The notes: generated by a model not told the origin, from the sequence alone. Shown: positions 25,981-35,329, counted from the first letter of the stretch. The stretch is DNA of 64,000 nt from Aurantibacter sp034110465 (GCA_034110465.1 JAWUZD010000009.1:1-64000), one strand, 5' to 3'. A program made the numbers and translations.

Positions 25981-27339
25981 CTAAACTAAGTAATTTACAA
26001 CATCTTCAATTTTAGAAATTAGTTGAATTTTAATCACCTTGGGCTTAATAGTAATCTTATTGTATTTAGATACAAAAATGGTTGAAAAACCTAATTTTTC
26101 AGCTTCGGTAATACGTTGTTCTATACGTTGTACAGGTCTAATTTCTCCAGACAAGCCAACTTCGGCAGCAAAACAGAAATCGCTTTGTAAAGCCTCATCT
26201 TCGTTACTAGATAAAATGGCTGCAACAACTGCTAAATCTATAGCTGGATCGTCTACTGTTATGCCGCCAGTAATATTTAGAAAGACATCTTTTGCACCTA
26301 AACGGAAACCAGCACGTTTTTCTAAAACGGCTAATAACATATTTAAACGTTTGGCATTAAAACCTGTGGCACTACGTTGAGGTGTTCCATAAACAGCTGT
26401 GCTAACTAATGCTTGAACTTCTATCATTAAAGGTCTTGCGCCTTCTAAAGTTGCTGCTATAGCGTTTCCAGAAAGCTCTTCGTCTTTTTCTGAAATTAGA
26501 ATTTCGCTTGGATTAGAAACTTCTCTTAAACCCGAGCCTTGCATTTCGTAAATACCAATTTCGTTAGTAGAACCAAAACGGTTTTTATTAGCTCTTAAAA
26601 TTCTAAACACGTGATTTCTATCGCCTTCAAAATGAAGCACTGTATCTACCATATGCTCCAAAATTTTTGGACCAGCAATATTTCCGTCTTTAGTAATATG
26701 ACCAATTAAAATAACTGGCGTATTGGTTTCTTTAGCAAATTTTATAAGTTCTGTAGTACATTCTTTAACCTGAGAAATACTTCCAGCAGAAGATTCTATG
26801 TAATCGCTTTGTAAAGTCTGTATAGAGTCAATTATTAAAATGTCAGGTTGAAGCGCAGCGATTTGCTTAAAGATATGTTGCGTTTTAGTTTCTGTTAGAA
26901 TAAAACACGTATCGTTTATTGGGTTAATACGTTCAGCACGCATTTTTATTTGTTTCTGGCTTTCTTCTCCAGAAACATAAAGTGTTTTATAAGGTAATTT
27001 TAAGGCAATTTGTAAACAAAGCGTGCTTTTTCCAATACCAGGTTCTCCACCAAGAAGTGTTAAAGAACCAGGAACTAATCCACCACCAAGAACGCGATTA
27101 AATTCACCATCAAACGTATCTAAACGCGCTTCTTTTGCCGAATCTATTTCGTGAATTAAAAGTGGTTTGGCGTTTTTAGTTTTAACGGTTGTTGTCGATT
27201 TCCAATCGTTTTTTTCTGGTTTGGTAACCAATTCTTCAACAATTGTATTCCACTCTTTACAAGCTGAACATTGGCCTTGCCATTTGGCAGATTGTGTACC
27301 ACAGTTTTGGCAAAAAAAAGCCGACTTAATTTTAGCCAT
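25981..27339 (-). CDS. radA: DNA repair protein RadA
   Basis: RadA promotes branch migration and processing of recombination intermediates. The 452-residue protein has the N-terminal zinc finger (FFCQNCGTQSAKWQGQC then SACKEW), a RecA-like ATPase with Walker A GGEPGIGKST (about 91-100), the RadA-specific KNRFGST motif, and a C-terminal Lon-like domain (GGITVDDPAIDLAVVAAILSS). Length and order are normal. Only the stop and start codons separate it from the upstream esterase-like gene (27340). Confidence 0.97.
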   Translation of the reverse strand: MAKIKSAFFCQNCGTQSAKWQGQCSACKEWNTIVEELVTKPEKNDWKSTTTVKTKNAKPLLIHEIDSAKEARLDTFDGEFNRVLGGGLVPGSLTLLGGEPGIGKSTLCLQIALKLPYKTLYVSGEESQKQIKMRAERINPINDTCFILTETKTQHIFKQIAALQPDILIIDSIQTLQSDYIESSAGSISQVKECTTELIKFAKETNTPVILIGHITKDGNIAGPKILEHMVDTVLHFEGDRNHVFRILRANKNRFGSTNEIGIYEMQGSGLREVSNPSEILISEKDEELSGNAIAATLEGARPLMIEVQALVSTAVYGTPQRSATGFNAKRLNMLLAVLEKRAGFRLGAKDVFLNITGGITVDDPAIDLAVVAAILSSNEDEALQSDFCFAAEVGLSGEIRPVQRIEQRITEAEKLGFSTIFVSKYNKITIKPKVIKIQLISKIEDVVNYLV

Positions 27340-28500
27340 TTACAGTCCGAATTCTGCTTTTATTTCATCAATCTTTTCTAAAACCTGATCTTTGTTCATA
27401 AAAGGGCTTTCTTCCATAACATAAGCGGATTGATACATTTTTAAAGCTTTTTTAGGCTCGAAAGTTTCTTCGTAAAAACGTGCTTTAAAATAAGAACTTA
27501 AATTAGTGTCAGGATATTCCTTTTTTGCAATTTTTGCTAATTCTTCTAAAGGTTCCCATTTTTCAGATTTTCTAATTGCAGAATAAATAGCTCTAAAATC
27601 GTTAATTAAAATTTGTTTATCAATACCAAATAAGTCTTCAATAGTTTCATATTTTTCGACTAAATAATCTACAGGAGAACCACTTAATTTTGTAATAACT
27701 TCTTTATATTCTTTTTTAGAAATAGGCTGATAAACTAAAAACGTACTTTCTAATGCTTTTGCAATAGAATGTGCCGGTAAAGAGTAATGTGATGGTCCAT
27801 CAAATGTATCAGAGTTAAAAAACACATTACTATTATCTACAGCTTCTAAAGTGGTTGCTAATGCTTCTGTTTGTTCTTTAAATTTAGGAATATCGTTTGT
27901 AGATGTTGCTAAATAATAAAACAATTTAGTTTCAGTTTTTGGAATAACTTCACTCACCCATTTCGGCATTTCTGGTGCAAAATCTGGTGCAATAACTACA
28001 AAAGATTGAAACGTTGGTTGACTTTCTTTTTTAAGCATAAAGTAGTTAGCAAAATTTGCAGATTTACCATGACCAACCACCATTTTAAATTTCTCTAAAT
28101 TGAAGTTTTCCTCCATATAAGGTAAAACTTCTTCCATAACAAAATTCATAAATTTATTTCCACCTTCTATAGGTAAAGAATTTACTTCGTCGTACATTAA
28201 ATCTGTATCTCTATTTTCGCTTTGGTTAATACCAACAACAATAGAGTTAGGCATATCGTCCCAAAAAGAATAATAATCTACGTTTCCAGCTACAACTTCA
28301 AACATATAATCGCCATCTAAAACTACAATAAGTGGATATTTCTTTCCGTCGTTTTCATAAGCATCATGACCTCTAGGAACTTGAATTTTTAGCTCTCTGG
28401 TTTCTCCTAGAATTTCAGATTCTATGTTTTTGTGAAGTGTTTGAGCAAAACTAAAAGTTAAGCTTAAAAGCAATACAATAAGTGTTGAAATTGATTTCAT
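27340..28500 (-). CDS. Esterase-like alpha/beta hydrolase, secreted, nucleophile motif altered
   Basis: The 386-residue protein has a signal peptide (cleavage near residue 19) and an esterase D/IroE-like alpha/beta hydrolase domain: LIVVLDGDYMF, then VVGHGKSANFANYF, then a PSHYSLPAHSI histidine block. In the family the nucleophile elbow reads GHSxGG. Here the serine position is glycine (G145) and a serine stands two residues later (S147), so classical catalysis is doubtful. The C-terminus (about 300-386) is helical and TPR-like. It lies directly upstream of radA on the same strand. Confidence 0.8.
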   Translation of the reverse strand: MKSISTLIVLLLSLTFSFAQTLHKNIESEILGETRELKIQVPRGHDAYENDGKKYPLIVVLDGDYMFEVVAGNVDYYSFWDDMPNSIVVGINQSENRDTDLMYDEVNSLPIEGGNKFMNFVMEEVLPYMEENFNLEKFKMVVGHGKSANFANYFMLKKESQPTFQSFVVIAPDFAPEMPKWVSEVIPKTETKLFYYLATSTNDIPKFKEQTEALATTLEAVDNSNVFFNSDTFDGPSHYSLPAHSIAKALESTFLVYQPISKKEYKEVITKLSGSPVDYLVEKYETIEDLFGIDKQILINDFRAIYSAIRKSEKWEPLEELAKIAKKEYPDTNLSSYFKARFYEETFEPKKALKMYQSAYVMEESPFMNKDQVLEKIDEIKAEFGL

Positions 28501-28532
28501 ATTATTTTATTTAATGTACAGCAATGTACAAA

Positions 28533-29486
28533 TTATTTTTTTTTGTTTAAAATAGGTAATAAAATTAATGATAAACCCCCAAAAACAATAATCATTGCAG
28601 TTTGCGAAGCCCACATAATCCATCCAAAAGCAAAACTTGGATCTTTGGTAATGCTAAAAATAGAGAAAGCAGCAAAAACAGCCACAGGATAAGATCCTAT
28701 TCCACCATTAGTAGCTGCAATACTAAAGCTTGCAGAAATAAAACCTATTAAAATTGCTCCAAAAGGTATGTTTTCTAGCTCAGGAATTGCTTGACTTGTT
28801 ACATAAAACATAGCGACATACATTCCCCAAATAAAAAAAGTATGAAAAATAAATGCCCATTTTTTCTTCATTTTAAAAATACTTAAAATGCCTTCTATTA
28901 ATCCGGTTATAAATTTTTTAATTTTTAATGCAACCTCAGAAGTACTCTTTTTAATGTAATAAATCAAAAAAACGACTAAAATTAAAGCGACTAGAAGTCC
29001 TATAATAATTTTAAAAGGATTGAATCTTTCTGAGAAAAATTGAAAAATAAAATCGAATTCTAGAAATAACGTTATGGTTATTATTATGAGCATTACAATC
29101 AAATCAGCGACTCTTTCTGCAACAATAGTTCCAAAGCCTTTTTCAAAAGGAACACCTTCATAATTTGTTAAAATGGAAGCCCTAGCAACTTCTCCTGCTC
29201 TTGGAATAGTATAATTAATTAAATATGTAGCAAAAACAGCCATTAGACTATTACTGAATTTAACTTTATAACCCAAAGGCTCCAACATAAACAACCAACG
29301 ATAAGCTCTTGATAAGTGACTTAATAAACCTAAAAAAACACCTAAAAGTATCCAGGATTTATTTGCGTTATTCCAGTAATCTAAAATTGTAGAAAGCGGA
29401 ACACTTTGTAAGGAGTACCATATTAAAAAAACTCCCAATAAAATTGGGAGTATAATTTTTAAGGACTTTATAATGTGATTTTTCAA
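28533..29486 (-). CDS. Lysylphosphatidylglycerol synthase TM-region / flippase-like membrane protein
   Basis: The 317-residue protein has about eight membrane segments and matches the UPF0104 / LPG synthase transmembrane family: SHLSRAYRWLFMLEPLGYKV near residue 60, YTIPRAGEVARASIL (about 92-106), and the late GGIGSYPVAVFAAF block. Members move or flip polar lipids or sit with glycosyltransferases. No synthase domain is attached. It starts 3 nt after panD, so it is in the panC-panD unit. A terminator-like hairpin sits within its own first 20 codons. Confidence 0.88.
   Translation of the reverse strand: MKNHIIKSLKIILPILLGVFLIWYSLQSVPLSTILDYWNNANKSWILLGVFLGLLSHLSRAYRWLFMLEPLGYKVKFSNSLMAVFATYLINYTIPRAGEVARASILTNYEGVPFEKGFGTIVAERVADLIVMLIIITITLFLEFDFIFQFFSERFNPFKIIIGLLVALILVVFLIYYIKKSTSEVALKIKKFITGLIEGILSIFKMKKKWAFIFHTFFIWGMYVAMFYVTSQAIPELENIPFGAILIGFISASFSIAATNGGIGSYPVAVFAAFSIFSITKDPSFAFGWIMWASQTAMIIVFGGLSLILLPILNKKK
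29424..29451 (-). terminator. Terminator-like hairpin inside the flippase coding region
   Basis: On the minus strand, ACTCCCAAT (29451-29443) pairs with ATTGGGAGT (29439-29431) over 9 bp with a 3-nt loop and is followed by a run of T's (to 29425). It lies 36-62 nt into the ORF and encodes LPILLGVF, so coding and structure overlap. It could end most panCD transcripts. Confidence 0.5.
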
Positions 29487-29489
29487 TGT

Positions 29490-29840
29490 TTATTTTAAAA
29501 GATTTGTTGCTTCATCTGGAAATACTAAACTTGGTTGAAACGTTTTAGCAGACTCCATATCCATAGTTCCGTATGTAATAAGAATTAAAATATCGTCTTT
29601 AGATACTTTTCTAGCTGCGGCACCATTTAATGTGATTTCTCCACTTTTGCGTGGTCCAGGAATAGCATAAGTTTCTAAGCGTTCTCCATTATTATTGTTT
29701 ACAATTTGAACTTTTTCGCCACGAACAATGTTAGCTGCATCCATTAAATCCTCATCAATAGTTATACTACCAATATAATTTAGTTCTGCACCTGTTACTT
29801 TTACTCTGTGAATTTTAGATTTTACTACTGTTATTTGCAT
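29490..29840 (-). CDS. panD: Aspartate 1-decarboxylase
   Basis: PanD makes beta-alanine from aspartate for pantothenate. The 116-residue proenzyme has the self-cleavage site in NYIGSITIDEDLMDAANI (Gly-Ser at about 25-26), where Ser becomes the pyruvoyl group. The downstream VQIVNNNNGERLETYAI and NGAAARKV blocks are also typical. Size is normal. It follows panC by 13 nt, which forms the beta-alanine branch of coenzyme A synthesis. Confidence 0.96.
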   Translation of the reverse strand: MQITVVKSKIHRVKVTGAELNYIGSITIDEDLMDAANIVRGEKVQIVNNNNGERLETYAIPGPRKSGEITLNGAAARKVSKDDILILITYGTMDMESAKTFQPSLVFPDEATNLLK

Positions 29841-29853
29841 AGTTCAAAGATAA

Positions 29854-30702
29854 TTAATTTAAAGCAATATTGTCTATTAGTCTAATTTTTCCTGCATAGA
29901 CAGCAATAAATGCTCTGTAAGTGTTTTTATTATGTTTTCTTTTTACGGTTTTTAACGTTTTGGTATCTGCAATTATAAAATATTCTAATTCTAGTAGCTT
30001 ATTTCCCCCAAATTCTTTAGTTACCCATTCTGTAACTTTATTAGCACTTTTTGTGCCAAATTTTAGTTTAGCTTCTTTAAGTGTTTTATATATAAAAGGC
30101 GCTTCGTTTTTGTGTGATTTGGTTAAGCGTGTGTTTCTAGAGCTCATAGCTAAACCATTGGTTTCTCTATGTATTTTACAGCCCATTATCTTAACTGGAA
30201 TATTATGTTTTTCCACTAATTTTTTAATAATTTGAAGTTGCTGAAAATCTTTTTCGCCAAAAAAAGCATATTCAGGGTTAACGATTTCTAAAAGGCTTTT
30301 TACGATAGTTCCAACACCATTAAAATGTCCGTCTCTAAATTTCCCTTCCATTTCATGTTCTAAACCATCAAAAGAAAAAGATTCTGATACAACATTCTTG
30401 CTATAAATATCTTGGACAGTAGGTGCGTAAACTATAATATCTTTAGAAATAGTTTCTAAAAGAATAATGTCTTGTTCTAAAGTTCTTGGGTATTTTTTTA
30501 AGTCTTCAGCATTGTCAAATTGCGTGGGATTTACAAAAATACTAACTACTATTATGTCTGCGTTTTTTAAACCTGTTTCTACCAATGATAAATGTCCGTT
30601 GTGTAAAGCGCCCATTGTTGGAACAAATCCAATACGCTTGTTTTTAGCTTTTAAGGCTTTAATTTTAGCTTGTAATTGTTCTTTTGAATCAAAAACTATC
30701 AT
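29854..30702 (-). CDS. panC: Pantothenate synthetase
   Basis: PanC joins pantoate and beta-alanine with ATP. The 282-residue protein has the nucleotidyltransferase motif FVPTMGALHNGHLSL (HxGH type), the SIFVNPTQF loop, FFGEKDFQQLQII, and the MSSRNTRL motif (KMSKS-like). All are family signatures at the usual positions. It leads a unit with panD and the flippase-like gene. Confidence 0.97.
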   Translation of the reverse strand: MIVFDSKEQLQAKIKALKAKNKRIGFVPTMGALHNGHLSLVETGLKNADIIVVSIFVNPTQFDNAEDLKKYPRTLEQDIILLETISKDIIVYAPTVQDIYSKNVVSESFSFDGLEHEMEGKFRDGHFNGVGTIVKSLLEIVNPEYAFFGEKDFQQLQIIKKLVEKHNIPVKIMGCKIHRETNGLAMSSRNTRLTKSHKNEAPFIYKTLKEAKLKFGTKSANKVTEWVTKEFGGNKLLELEYFIIADTKTLKTVKRKHNKNTYRAFIAVYAGKIRLIDNIALN

Positions 30703-30727
30703 AGTTTTAATATAAGTTTAACGTATG

Positions 30728-30735
30728 CAAAACTA
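30728..30735 (-). promoter_or_regulatory. -7 box of panC
   Basis: On the minus strand TAGTTTTG (30735-30728) fits TAnnTTTG and ends 25 nt before the panC ATG. No clear TTG lies upstream. Confidence 0.4.
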
Positions 30736-30767
30736 AGATTTTAAGCCGATAACTGCATTAAATTTTG

Positions 30768-30775
30768 TATTTTTG
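30768..30775 (+). promoter_or_regulatory. -7 box of the GlgA-like gene
   Basis: TATTTTTG fits TAnnTTTG and is 80 nt before the ATG at 30856. No good TTG lies at the usual spacing. Confidence 0.35.
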
Positions 30776-30855
30776 CTTGTTTTTTATCTTGTTTTTCAAG
30801 ACATAAAAATAATTAAGCTTATTTAAAGCTAAATAATAAAGTTAAAACTACACGT

Positions 30856-31674
30856 ATGAAGCTTATGAAAGATAAGAGGATATTATATGTATCATCTGAA
30901 GTAGTGCCTTATTTACCAGAGACGGAAATTTCTTCTATGTCCTTTGAAAATCCACGTATGATTAATCAGCAAGGTGGACAAATTAGAATATTTATGCCAA
31001 GGTTTGGTAATATTAATGAAAGAAGACATCAATTACATGAAGTTATACGTTTATCAGGAATTAATTTAGTGATAAACGATTTAGATATGCCTTTAATTAT
31101 TAAGGTGGCGTCTATTCCAAAAGAACGTATTCAGGTTTATTTTATAGATAACGATGATTATTTTAAACGAAAAGCGACTTTAACAGACGAAGACGGGAAA
31201 TTGTTTAGTGATAATGACGAACGTGCTATTTTCTTTGCTAAAGGAGTTATAGAAACGGTTAAGAAATTAAATTGGTCACCAGATATTATTCATGTTCACG
31301 GTTGGCTAGCTTCATTATTACCTGTTTACTTAAAACAGTTCTATAAAGACGAACCACTTTTTAATGAAAGTAAAATTGTAACCTCTGTTTATGAAGCTGG
31401 TTTTGAAGGTGCTTTAAATAAAGACTTAATAAACAAAGTGAAGTTTGATAAGATAGACGACAAGGAAATTACTTTATTAAAAGAACCAACCTACATTAAC
31501 CTTATGAAGGTTGCAATAGATAATTCTGATGCTTTAATTAAAGGGTCATACGAATTACCTAAAGAAATTAATGAACATATAGATGCATCTGATAAACCCG
31601 TTTTGGATTTTAAAGAAAAAGACGAATTTGCAGAAGCTTATACTAATTTTTACAATACAAGCGTTTTAGAGTAA
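30856..31674 (+). CDS. Glycogen/starch synthase N-domain-like protein, lacking catalytic half
   Basis: The 272-residue protein resembles the N-terminal (GT5) half of GlgA: ILYVSSEVVPY at the start and PDIIHVHGWLASLLPVYL in the middle. The ADP-glucose-binding KTGGL motif, expected straight after SSEVVPY, is replaced by LPETEISSM, and the whole C-terminal GT-B half is missing. It is therefore unlikely to make glycogen. Translation may begin at the ATG of 30856 or 30865. It precedes DUF4270 and glmS, a gene order I associate with Bacteroidota generally. The actual role is unknown, possibly regulatory or envelope-linked. Confidence 0.8.
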   Translation: MKLMKDKRILYVSSEVVPYLPETEISSMSFENPRMINQQGGQIRIFMPRFGNINERRHQLHEVIRLSGINLVINDLDMPLIIKVASIPKERIQVYFIDNDDYFKRKATLTDEDGKLFSDNDERAIFFAKGVIETVKKLNWSPDIIHVHGWLASLLPVYLKQFYKDEPLFNESKIVTSVYEAGFEGALNKDLINKVKFDKIDDKEITLLKEPTYINLMKVAIDNSDALIKGSYELPKEINEHIDASDKPVLDFKEKDEFAEAYTNFYNTSVLE

Positions 31675-31685
31675 ACGCTTTTTTA
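31659..31685 (+). terminator. Hairpin across the stop of the GlgA-like gene
   Basis: AAGCGTTT (31659-31666) and AAACGCTT (31673-31680) pair around the TAA at 31672-31674 and are followed by TTTT and ATTATG. The next gene starts at 31688, so this is either a leaky terminator or an attenuator between the two genes. Confidence 0.55.
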
Positions 31686-31687
31686 TT

Positions 31688-33313
31688 ATGATTAAGAATT
31701 TTTCAAAAATAATTGCCATTTGTCTTTTTGTGTTTGCCGTATCTTGTGAAGAGGATTTTGTAACTATTAAAAGTGATTTAAGTGGTGCACAAAATTTTAG
31801 TGGTAATGTGGCAGAATTTCCTGTTTTAGCTTATTCCAAAAAAACAGGGCCGGTTCAAGTTAATGGCTTGCCACAATCTTATTTAGGAGTTTTAAGGGAT
31901 GAGACATATCAAACAGCAACTTCAGCAAATATTATTACAGAAGTAGTACCAATCGAATTTAGCAAAGATTTTGGAACAGATCCTGTGATCGAAAGTGTTA
32001 TTTTAAATATCCCATATTTTTCTACGTTATTAGCAACAGATTCTGATGGTAATTCAACATATCAATTAGATTCGATTTTTGGTAATTCAACAGTTCCGTT
32101 TAAATTATCTGTTTATAAAAGCAATTATTTATTAAGAACATTAGATCCTTCAACGAGTTTTGAAGAGTCTCAAAATTATTATTCAGACGCTTATACGGAT
32201 TTAAATATTTCATCTCAAGAAGATTTGCTTTTATCGTTTACGTCATATTTTACTCCAAGTGAACTTGAGCATTATGTTTTAGAATATAATGAAGAGACAA
32301 TGGAAAACGATACTATTTCTCGTATTTCACCGAGTATTCGATTGGATTTATTTGACACGCCTGAAAAAGAAACGTTTTGGAATGATTTACTTGCTTTAGA
32401 TGAAGAGTCTATACCAGAACATTTGTTTAACTCTAATAATTTTAAAGCATTTTTTAAGGGACTTATTTTTAAAGTAGAGCCAATAACTAACGATGGTAGC
32501 TTTGTAACATTAAACCTAAGTAGTTCTTCCGCAAATATTATTATAGATTATACCAATAGTGAAGAGAATGAAGATGATTTTGAAGAAGATGTTAGGAACC
32601 CTTCTATTTATCCTCTTTATTTTAGTGGAGTTACATTAAATACTTTTGAAAATGATAATTCATTAATGAGTATAACAGAAGATGATATTAATGGTGATGA
32701 TAATTTATACTTAAGAGGTTTTGAAGGTTCTTTTGCCGTTATAGATTTGTTTGGAAATGAGGATTTAGATGGTAATAATATTTCAGATCAATTAGAATTA
32801 TTTATGACTAATAAAGACAAATGGTTAATAAATGAAGCAAATTTAAGTTTCTATGTTGATCAAGACAAAGTTATTGGAGAAGAACCAAAAAGAGTTATTT
32901 TGTATGATTTAAATAATAACCTTCCTATTATAGATTATTTTTTCGATCAATCATTTAACACTATTAATCCTGCAGAATCAATTACTGACTACTCTACACC
33001 TTTAGAAAAAGATGAACAAGGAGAAGGGCGATATAAGTTGCGTTTAACGGAGCATATAAATAATATATTGATTAGAGATTCTACTAATACAAAATTGGGA
33101 CTATTTGTTACAAACAACATTAACAATTTAGGTTCTTCCGCATTAAAGACTCCAATGGTTTTGGGAGCGTCAACAGTAAATGAAGTTAATTTAGAATCCA
33201 TTCCCCAAAACACCATATTAAATAATAAAGGTACCGTTTTGTATGGAGCAACATCTACTGTTCCCGTAGAAAAAAGAGTAAGATTTGAAATATATTACAC
33301 TGAAGAAAATTAA
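31688..33313 (+). CDS. DUF4270 family lipoprotein
   Basis: The 541-residue protein has a lipoprotein signal (CLFVFAVSC, lipid cysteine at 20) and the beta-rich DUF4270 body. This is a large surface or periplasmic domain typical of Bacteroidota and often encoded beside glmS, as here. Recognisable parts are the SYLGVLRDETYQTATSANI opening and a YTNSEENEDDFEED acidic stretch; the C-terminus ends in beta strands (RVRFEIYYTEEN). The function is unknown. glmS starts 5 nt later. Confidence 0.85.
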   Translation: MIKNFSKIIAICLFVFAVSCEEDFVTIKSDLSGAQNFSGNVAEFPVLAYSKKTGPVQVNGLPQSYLGVLRDETYQTATSANIITEVVPIEFSKDFGTDPVIESVILNIPYFSTLLATDSDGNSTYQLDSIFGNSTVPFKLSVYKSNYLLRTLDPSTSFEESQNYYSDAYTDLNISSQEDLLLSFTSYFTPSELEHYVLEYNEETMENDTISRISPSIRLDLFDTPEKETFWNDLLALDEESIPEHLFNSNNFKAFFKGLIFKVEPITNDGSFVTLNLSSSSANIIIDYTNSEENEDDFEEDVRNPSIYPLYFSGVTLNTFENDNSLMSITEDDINGDDNLYLRGFEGSFAVIDLFGNEDLDGNNISDQLELFMTNKDKWLINEANLSFYVDQDKVIGEEPKRVILYDLNNNLPIIDYFFDQSFNTINPAESITDYSTPLEKDEQGEGRYKLRLTEHINNILIRDSTNTKLGLFVTNNINNLGSSALKTPMVLGASTVNEVNLESIPQNTILNNKGTVLYGATSTVPVEKRVRFEIYYTEEN

Positions 33314-33318
33314 GAATT

Positions 33319-35166
33319 ATGTGTGGAATTGTAGGTTACATAGGTAAGCGTGAAGCGTTTCCAATAGTTTTAGAAGGATTAAAACGATTAGAATATAGAG
33401 GCTATGATAGTGCGGGAATAGCCCTGTACGATGGTTCAGATATAAAGTTAACAAAAACGAAAGGTAAAGTTTCAGATCTTGAAACTAAGGCAAATAGAGA
33501 AATGTCTTTAAAAGGTAATTTAGCCATAGGGCATACACGTTGGGCAACACATGGAGCACCTAACGATGTAAATTCTCATCCACATTATTCAAACTCTGGA
33601 GATTTAGTTATTATCCATAATGGAATTATAGAAAATTACGCATCTATTAAAGAAGAATTAATTAAACGAGGATATACTTTTAAATCAGACACAGATACAG
33701 AGGTTTTAATTAACTTAATAGAATATGTTAAAATCACTGAAAAAGTAAAGTTAGGTAAAGCTGTTCAAATTGCATTAAACCAAGTTGTTGGCGCTTATGC
33801 CATAGCTGTTTTCGATAAAAATAAACCAAATGAGATTGTTGTTGCTAAACTTGGAAGTCCTTTAGCAATTGGAGTTGGAGAAGATGAGTTTTTTATAGCA
33901 AGCGATGCGTCTCCCTTTTTAGAGTATACTAAAAAAGCCATTTACCTAGAAGACGAAGAAATGGCAGTTGTAAGGTTAAATAAAGAAATCAAAATTCGTA
34001 AAATTAAAAACGACGAATTAGCAGAGACATATATTCAAGAGCTTCAAATTAATTTAGAACAAATTGTAAAAGGTGGTTACGATCATTTTATGTTGAAAGA
34101 AATTTACGAACAACCAAACGCTATTAAGGACACTTATAGAGGTCGTCTTTTAGCAAAAGAAGGTATTATTCGTATGGCAGGAATAGATGATCATTTAGAA
34201 AAGTTTTTAAATGCTAATCGTGTTATTATTGTGGCTTGTGGTACATCATGGCATGCCGGTTTAGTTGCAGAGTATATTTTTGAAAACCTAGCAAGAATTC
34301 CTGTAGAAGTAGAATATGCTTCAGAATTTAGATATAGAAATCCCGTTATTACCAATAAAGATGTTGTTATTGCTATTTCTCAATCTGGAGAAACAGCAGA
34401 TACTTTAGCAGCAATTAAATTAGCTAAGCAACATGGCGCATTTGTTTTTGGAGTATGTAATGTTGTTGGCTCAACAATAGCAAGAGAAACTCATGCAGGA
34501 GCATATACACATGCGGGTCCAGAAATTGGAGTAGCATCTACAAAAGCATTTACAACACAAATAACCGTGCTAACACTTATTGCTTTAAAGTTAGCAAAAG
34601 AAAGCGGTGTAATGTCTAAAAGTGATTTTCAATACCATCTACAAGAACTAGAATTAATTCCTGGAAAAGTAGAAAAAGCTTTAAAGTCTGATAAGCATAT
34701 TTTAGAGGTAGCAAAAAAATATAAAGATTCTAAAAACTGTTTGTATTTAGGAAGAGGTTATAATTTCCCTGTAGCTTTGGAAGGTGCGTTAAAATTGAAA
34801 GAAATTTCTTATATACATGCTGAAGGTTATCCTGCAGCAGAGATGAAGCATGGACCAATTGCTTTAATAGACGAGCATATGCCTGTATTTGTTATAGCAA
34901 CAAAAAAAGGACATTACGAAAAAGTAGTTAGTAATGTTCAAGAAATTAAAGCTAGAAGTGGTAAAATTATAGGAATTGTTACAGAAGGAGATACAGATGT
35001 AAAAGCATTAGCAGATCATGTAATAGAAGTTCCAGATACATTAGAAGCTCTTTCACCTTTATTAACTACAATTCCATTACAACTATTATCGTATCATATA
35101 GCTGTTTTGTTAAATAGAAATGTAGATCAACCACGTAACTTAGCAAAATCAGTTACTGTCGAGTAG
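33319..35166 (+). CDS. glmS: Glutamine--fructose-6-phosphate aminotransferase (isomerizing)
   Basis: GlmS makes glucosamine 6-phosphate, the first step to UDP-GlcNAc for peptidoglycan and LPS. The 615-residue protein has the N-terminal nucleophile Cys2 (MCGIVGYIG), the glutaminase block GHTRWATHGAPNDVNSHPH, and two SIS domains (ACGTSWHAGL with SQSGETADT, and LGRGYNFPVALEGALKLKE). The C-terminal LAKSVTVE tail closes the active site. Length is normal. No glmS ribozyme-like leader is visible, because it starts only 5 nt after the DUF4270 gene. Confidence 0.98.
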   Translation: MCGIVGYIGKREAFPIVLEGLKRLEYRGYDSAGIALYDGSDIKLTKTKGKVSDLETKANREMSLKGNLAIGHTRWATHGAPNDVNSHPHYSNSGDLVIIHNGIIENYASIKEELIKRGYTFKSDTDTEVLINLIEYVKITEKVKLGKAVQIALNQVVGAYAIAVFDKNKPNEIVVAKLGSPLAIGVGEDEFFIASDASPFLEYTKKAIYLEDEEMAVVRLNKEIKIRKIKNDELAETYIQELQINLEQIVKGGYDHFMLKEIYEQPNAIKDTYRGRLLAKEGIIRMAGIDDHLEKFLNANRVIIVACGTSWHAGLVAEYIFENLARIPVEVEYASEFRYRNPVITNKDVVIAISQSGETADTLAAIKLAKQHGAFVFGVCNVVGSTIARETHAGAYTHAGPEIGVASTKAFTTQITVLTLIALKLAKESGVMSKSDFQYHLQELELIPGKVEKALKSDKHILEVAKKYKDSKNCLYLGRGYNFPVALEGALKLKEISYIHAEGYPAAEMKHGPIALIDEHMPVFVIATKKGHYEKVVSNVQEIKARSGKIIGIVTEGDTDVKALADHVIEVPDTLEALSPLLTTIPLQLLSYHIAVLLNRNVDQPRNLAKSVTVE

Positions 35167-35191
35167 TTTTTTTATACATTATAATGACTTT

Positions 35192-35227
35192 AAAAAAGCA
35201 TATTCTTAATAAGAATATGCTTTTTTT
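35192..35227. terminator. Terminator after glmS
   Basis: A 16-bp stem (35192-35207 with 35211-35226, core GCATATTCTT) has a 3-nt loop and T's to 35227. Confidence 0.85.
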
Positions 35228-35329
35228 GTTAAACTTTGCTATGCATGCATAATTTTCTCATTAAAATATTATGTTAATTTAACAAAAAACGTATATTGTC
35301 GTTTAAATAATCTAACTAATTCAATAAGT

